Positions 51,369 through 53,167 of a stretch of 53,167 bases of DNA are shown here, in pieces. Below the pieces are notes generated by a model that ran no database searches, was not told the DNA's origin, and saw only the letters and a list, made by a program, of their open reading frames with translations. The stretch is taken from positions 1 through 53,167 of the forward strand of contig CAIWTU010000009.1 of assembly GCA_903915655.1 (NCBI GenBank), given 5' to 3'. Source of the stretch: an uncultured Geobacter sp. (GTDB lineage: Bacteria > Desulfobacterota > Desulfuromonadia > Geobacterales > Geobacteraceae). Position numbers and translations under genes: made by a program. Each line of letters opens with the position of its first letter. Position 1 is the stretch's first letter.

Positions 51369-53060
51369 TTAGATGTGGGCGGCCATTTCAGTTTGGTCGA
51401 ATAACAACGGTTTGTTGAGGAGTTTCAGCACTTTTTTGTCGCGATTGTATATGTCGTCGTAAAATTGGAGTTCTTCGCCGCCGGGAACAGTTGTCAAGTA
51501 GAGGAGAAAAACAGGAATCTGTATTGGGATAGTGACGGTTTTGGTTTTTCCGGTGTTGATGGCTTCCTGAATTTTTGTGCTGCTCCAGCGGATGCTGTCT
51601 TGCATAAGCAGTCTGGCGAGCTCTTCTGGATGTTCTACCCTGATGCACCCTGAGCTGAGGGCTCTGTTGCTCTTTGCAAACAGTTTTTTGTCGGGGGTGT
51701 CGTGCAGATAAACAGTGTGGTTGTTAGGCATAAGAAACTTGATCCTTCCCAGTACATTTTTGTTGCCTGAGCGCTGCTGCAGGTGGTAGGGAAGGTTTGT
51801 TGCGGAATATTGTGACCAGTCAACTGACTCTGGATTAACGGTAGACCCGTCTTCACCAACCACCCTCAACTGTTTTTTATCGAGGTAGGAGTGGTCTTTA
51901 TTGAGGTAGGGGAGAATATCTTTGGCAAGAATAGTCGTCGGTACAATCCATTTGGGATTGAAAACGATATGCTTCATATTTGCCTTGAAGACGGGTGTTT
52001 CACGGAGAGGTTGTCCTACAATAACCTTTGTCTCCCAGCGACATCTTCCATTTTCAAGATATTGGAGAGAATATCCTGCAATGTTGACCAGAATGCTGGT
52101 CGGTTCGAGGTCTTGTAAAAACCATCGATACCGTTCGAGGTTGACACGAATCTGTTCGATCCGATGCTCAACAGGAATATTCATGGCGCGAAGCGTGGCA
52201 ACTCCGACCGCACCATCAGAATCCAGACCACTCCGCTTTTGGAACCGCTTGACAGACTCCACCATCTCCTGGCTGTAAATGGGGGAGGAGTCCGCAATCA
52301 GACCAGAAAAATCACCCGAAACCTTGAGCCGTTGTCTCAGCAGTGCGATACGGCTATCTCTGACCCCGAGTTTCATCGCCGGCCCTGGCGACAAGATTGG
52401 CCAGCCGCCATTACGGGCAATGGCTCGATAGCGGGCAAGTCCTTTTTTGAGAAGATCGTAGTTACTCTCTTGTGGACGAAGTTCCTTTAAAATGAGGGTG
52501 ACTGATTCCCGGTTAATGGCGCGGCGAAGCCTTTCATCCAGAGAGTTGAGGTCTTTCACCAGATTTATGTTCCAACTGGAATCAAGAGAGACCGGGTCAA
52601 CTTTTCCATAACGAAGATGGCTGGCAAGAGTCAGAAACGATTTGGTGAAAAATAAATCGTATTGCGCCTTCTGTTCAGAAGAGACTGGTGGATTGGCTGC
52701 AAATTCCCTGATATGAGTGAGATGATAATCGGAAGGATTGAGACCATCAGCAGCCGACTCCTCAATAGCAGTAATCAGTCCATCAACCATCTCCCCCGTT
52801 GTCCAGAAAGGCTGAAATCCTCTCGTTGCATAGAAACGCTCCAGCCGGATATTCATCAGCTCTTTTGCCGTTTCGCCGGTGGGACTCTTCTGCAGGAGGA
52901 GGCGGTTACACTGCTTGTTAATCTTTTCGGCAACGGCATTACTGCGATACATTCGCGCACTCTCCGCCTGCGGCTCTCCATTCGCTGAAAAAGCAATAAA
53001 CATCGTGAAAAAAAAGAAAAAAATCAAAGAGGGTGTAAAAAGGTTTGTGTAAATGGCCAT
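51369..53060 (-). CDS. L,D-transpeptidase, YcbB/LdtD type
   Basis: The protein of about 563 residues cross-links peptidoglycan in the periplasm. A hydrophobic N-terminus (LIFFFFFTMFIAFSANG) acts as a signal or anchor. A peptidoglycan-binding segment (MVESVKRFQKRSGLDSDGAV) comes before a YkuD catalytic domain with the conserved histidine (YLHDTPDKKLF) and the catalytic Cys in SSGCIRVEHPEE. ATG 53060 has no good ribosome site; GTG 53072 and TTG 53075 are alternatives. The first codons lie in sequence that appears to belong to the neighbouring IS end. Confidence 0.9.
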   Translation of the reverse strand: MAIYTNLFTPSLIFFFFFTMFIAFSANGEPQAESARMYRSNAVAEKINKQCNRLLLQKSPTGETAKELMNIRLERFYATRGFQPFWTTGEMVDGLITAIEESAADGLNPSDYHLTHIREFAANPPVSSEQKAQYDLFFTKSFLTLASHLRYGKVDPVSLDSSWNINLVKDLNSLDERLRRAINRESVTLILKELRPQESNYDLLKKGLARYRAIARNGGWPILSPGPAMKLGVRDSRIALLRQRLKVSGDFSGLIADSSPIYSQEMVESVKRFQKRSGLDSDGAVGVATLRAMNIPVEHRIEQIRVNLERYRWFLQDLEPTSILVNIAGYSLQYLENGRCRWETKVIVGQPLRETPVFKANMKHIVFNPKWIVPTTILAKDILPYLNKDHSYLDKKQLRVVGEDGSTVNPESVDWSQYSATNLPYHLQQRSGNKNVLGRIKFLMPNNHTVYLHDTPDKKLFAKSNRALSSGCIRVEHPEELARLLMQDSIRWSSTKIQEAINTGKTKTVTIPIQIPVFLLYLTTVPGGEELQFYDDIYNRDKKVLKLLNKPLLFDQTEMAAHI

Positions 53061-53094
53061 TAGTGGGTACACCAAGTCACCCTAAGGAGTTTAC

Positions 53095-53167
53095 ATGACC
53101 ATTAACACCGACGTAATCGACGAACTACTCAAACATTACAAAACCCCCGAAGAAATTCTGGGTGAGA
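53095..53167 (+). mobile_element. IS256-family transposase, N-terminal start (partial)
   Basis: The frame reads MTINTDVIDELLKHYKTPEE followed by ILGE and runs off the right edge. AAGGAG precedes the ATG. The opening matches IS256-family transposases that start M.I....IDELL..Y..PEDLLGE. The left IS end is probably near 53040, where GGTTTGTGTAAATGGCC may be the start of the terminal inverted repeat; the right end is outside the window, so repeat and target duplication cannot be confirmed. Confidence 0.75.

Noticed and set aside
1-53167. CRISPR arrays, tRNA and rRNA genes
   Set aside because: No regularly spaced direct repeats, cloverleaf-like T-loops or rRNA-like stretches were found on reading either strand.

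Overview
The window reads like a chromosome segment from an anaerobic deltaproteobacterium of the Geobacter/Desulfuromonas type. This is an inference from gene content: large hybrid histidine kinases, an HD-GYP response regulator, a Desulfovibrio-type molybdenum aldehyde oxidoreductase with its neighbour set, CoxMSL-type hydroxylase subunits and an oxygen-dependent-type HemG. No rRNA, tRNA or CRISPR array was seen.

Region 1 (1-8.7 kb) is a signalling block: the end of a PAS-like protein, a periplasmic solute-binding protein, a 1329-aa hybrid kinase with CACHE, PAS, receiver and Hpt parts, a receiver-kinase-receiver protein, and a receiver-HD-GYP c-di-GMP phosphodiesterase. Region 2 (8.7-19.2 kb) is housekeeping: rsgA, a TPR/metallopeptidase-like protein, mfd, two parvulin-type peptidyl-prolyl isomerases, a CbpA-type DnaJ (minus strand) and protoporphyrinogen oxidase. 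The last two fire from divergent, well-formed sigma-70 promoters.

Region 3 (19.2-38.2 kb) is a molybdenum island. It starts with promoters overlapped by ModE-box-like palindromes, two copies of a 91-nt structured RNA/terminator element, small orphan proteins (zinc ribbon, DsrC-like remnant, NifX-like), a NifS cysteine desulfurase and a MoeA-like protein. Then comes a long tightly packed operon: an aldehyde oxidoreductase whose key residues (Cys40, Glu869) fall at the Desulfovibrio gigas MOP numbers, a flavin/Fe-S/CCG redox fusion, a CxxC mini-protein, a methyltransferase, a C-GCAxxG-C-C protein, a radical SAM protein, an AMP-dependent ligase, XdhC, a MocA-like nucleotidyltransferase fused to an HD domain, and a histidine phosphatase. 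It ends with modBC behind a gutted modA remnant. The logic is Mo uptake, cofactor synthesis, cytidylylation and sulfuration, then the enzyme and its redox partners.

Region 4 (38.3-51.0 kb) is the most unusual part: an apparently undescribed carrier-protein pathway. A benzoate-CoA-ligase-like enzyme, two acyl carrier proteins, a FabH-like ketosynthase with an intact Cys-His-Asn triad, a HisC-like aminotransferase, three GNAT-like proteins (one fused to an RsbW-like fold), a three-subunit molybdenum hydroxylase and an MFS transporter are translationally coupled or nearly so. The hydroxylase subunits are separated by a 129-bp repeat element. A strong terminator follows the MFS gene.

Region 5 (51.1-53.2 kb) holds a palindromic repeat, an L,D-transpeptidase (minus strand) and the start of an IS256-family transposase that runs off the end. 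The insertion sequence seems to have landed at the 5' edge of the transpeptidase gene.
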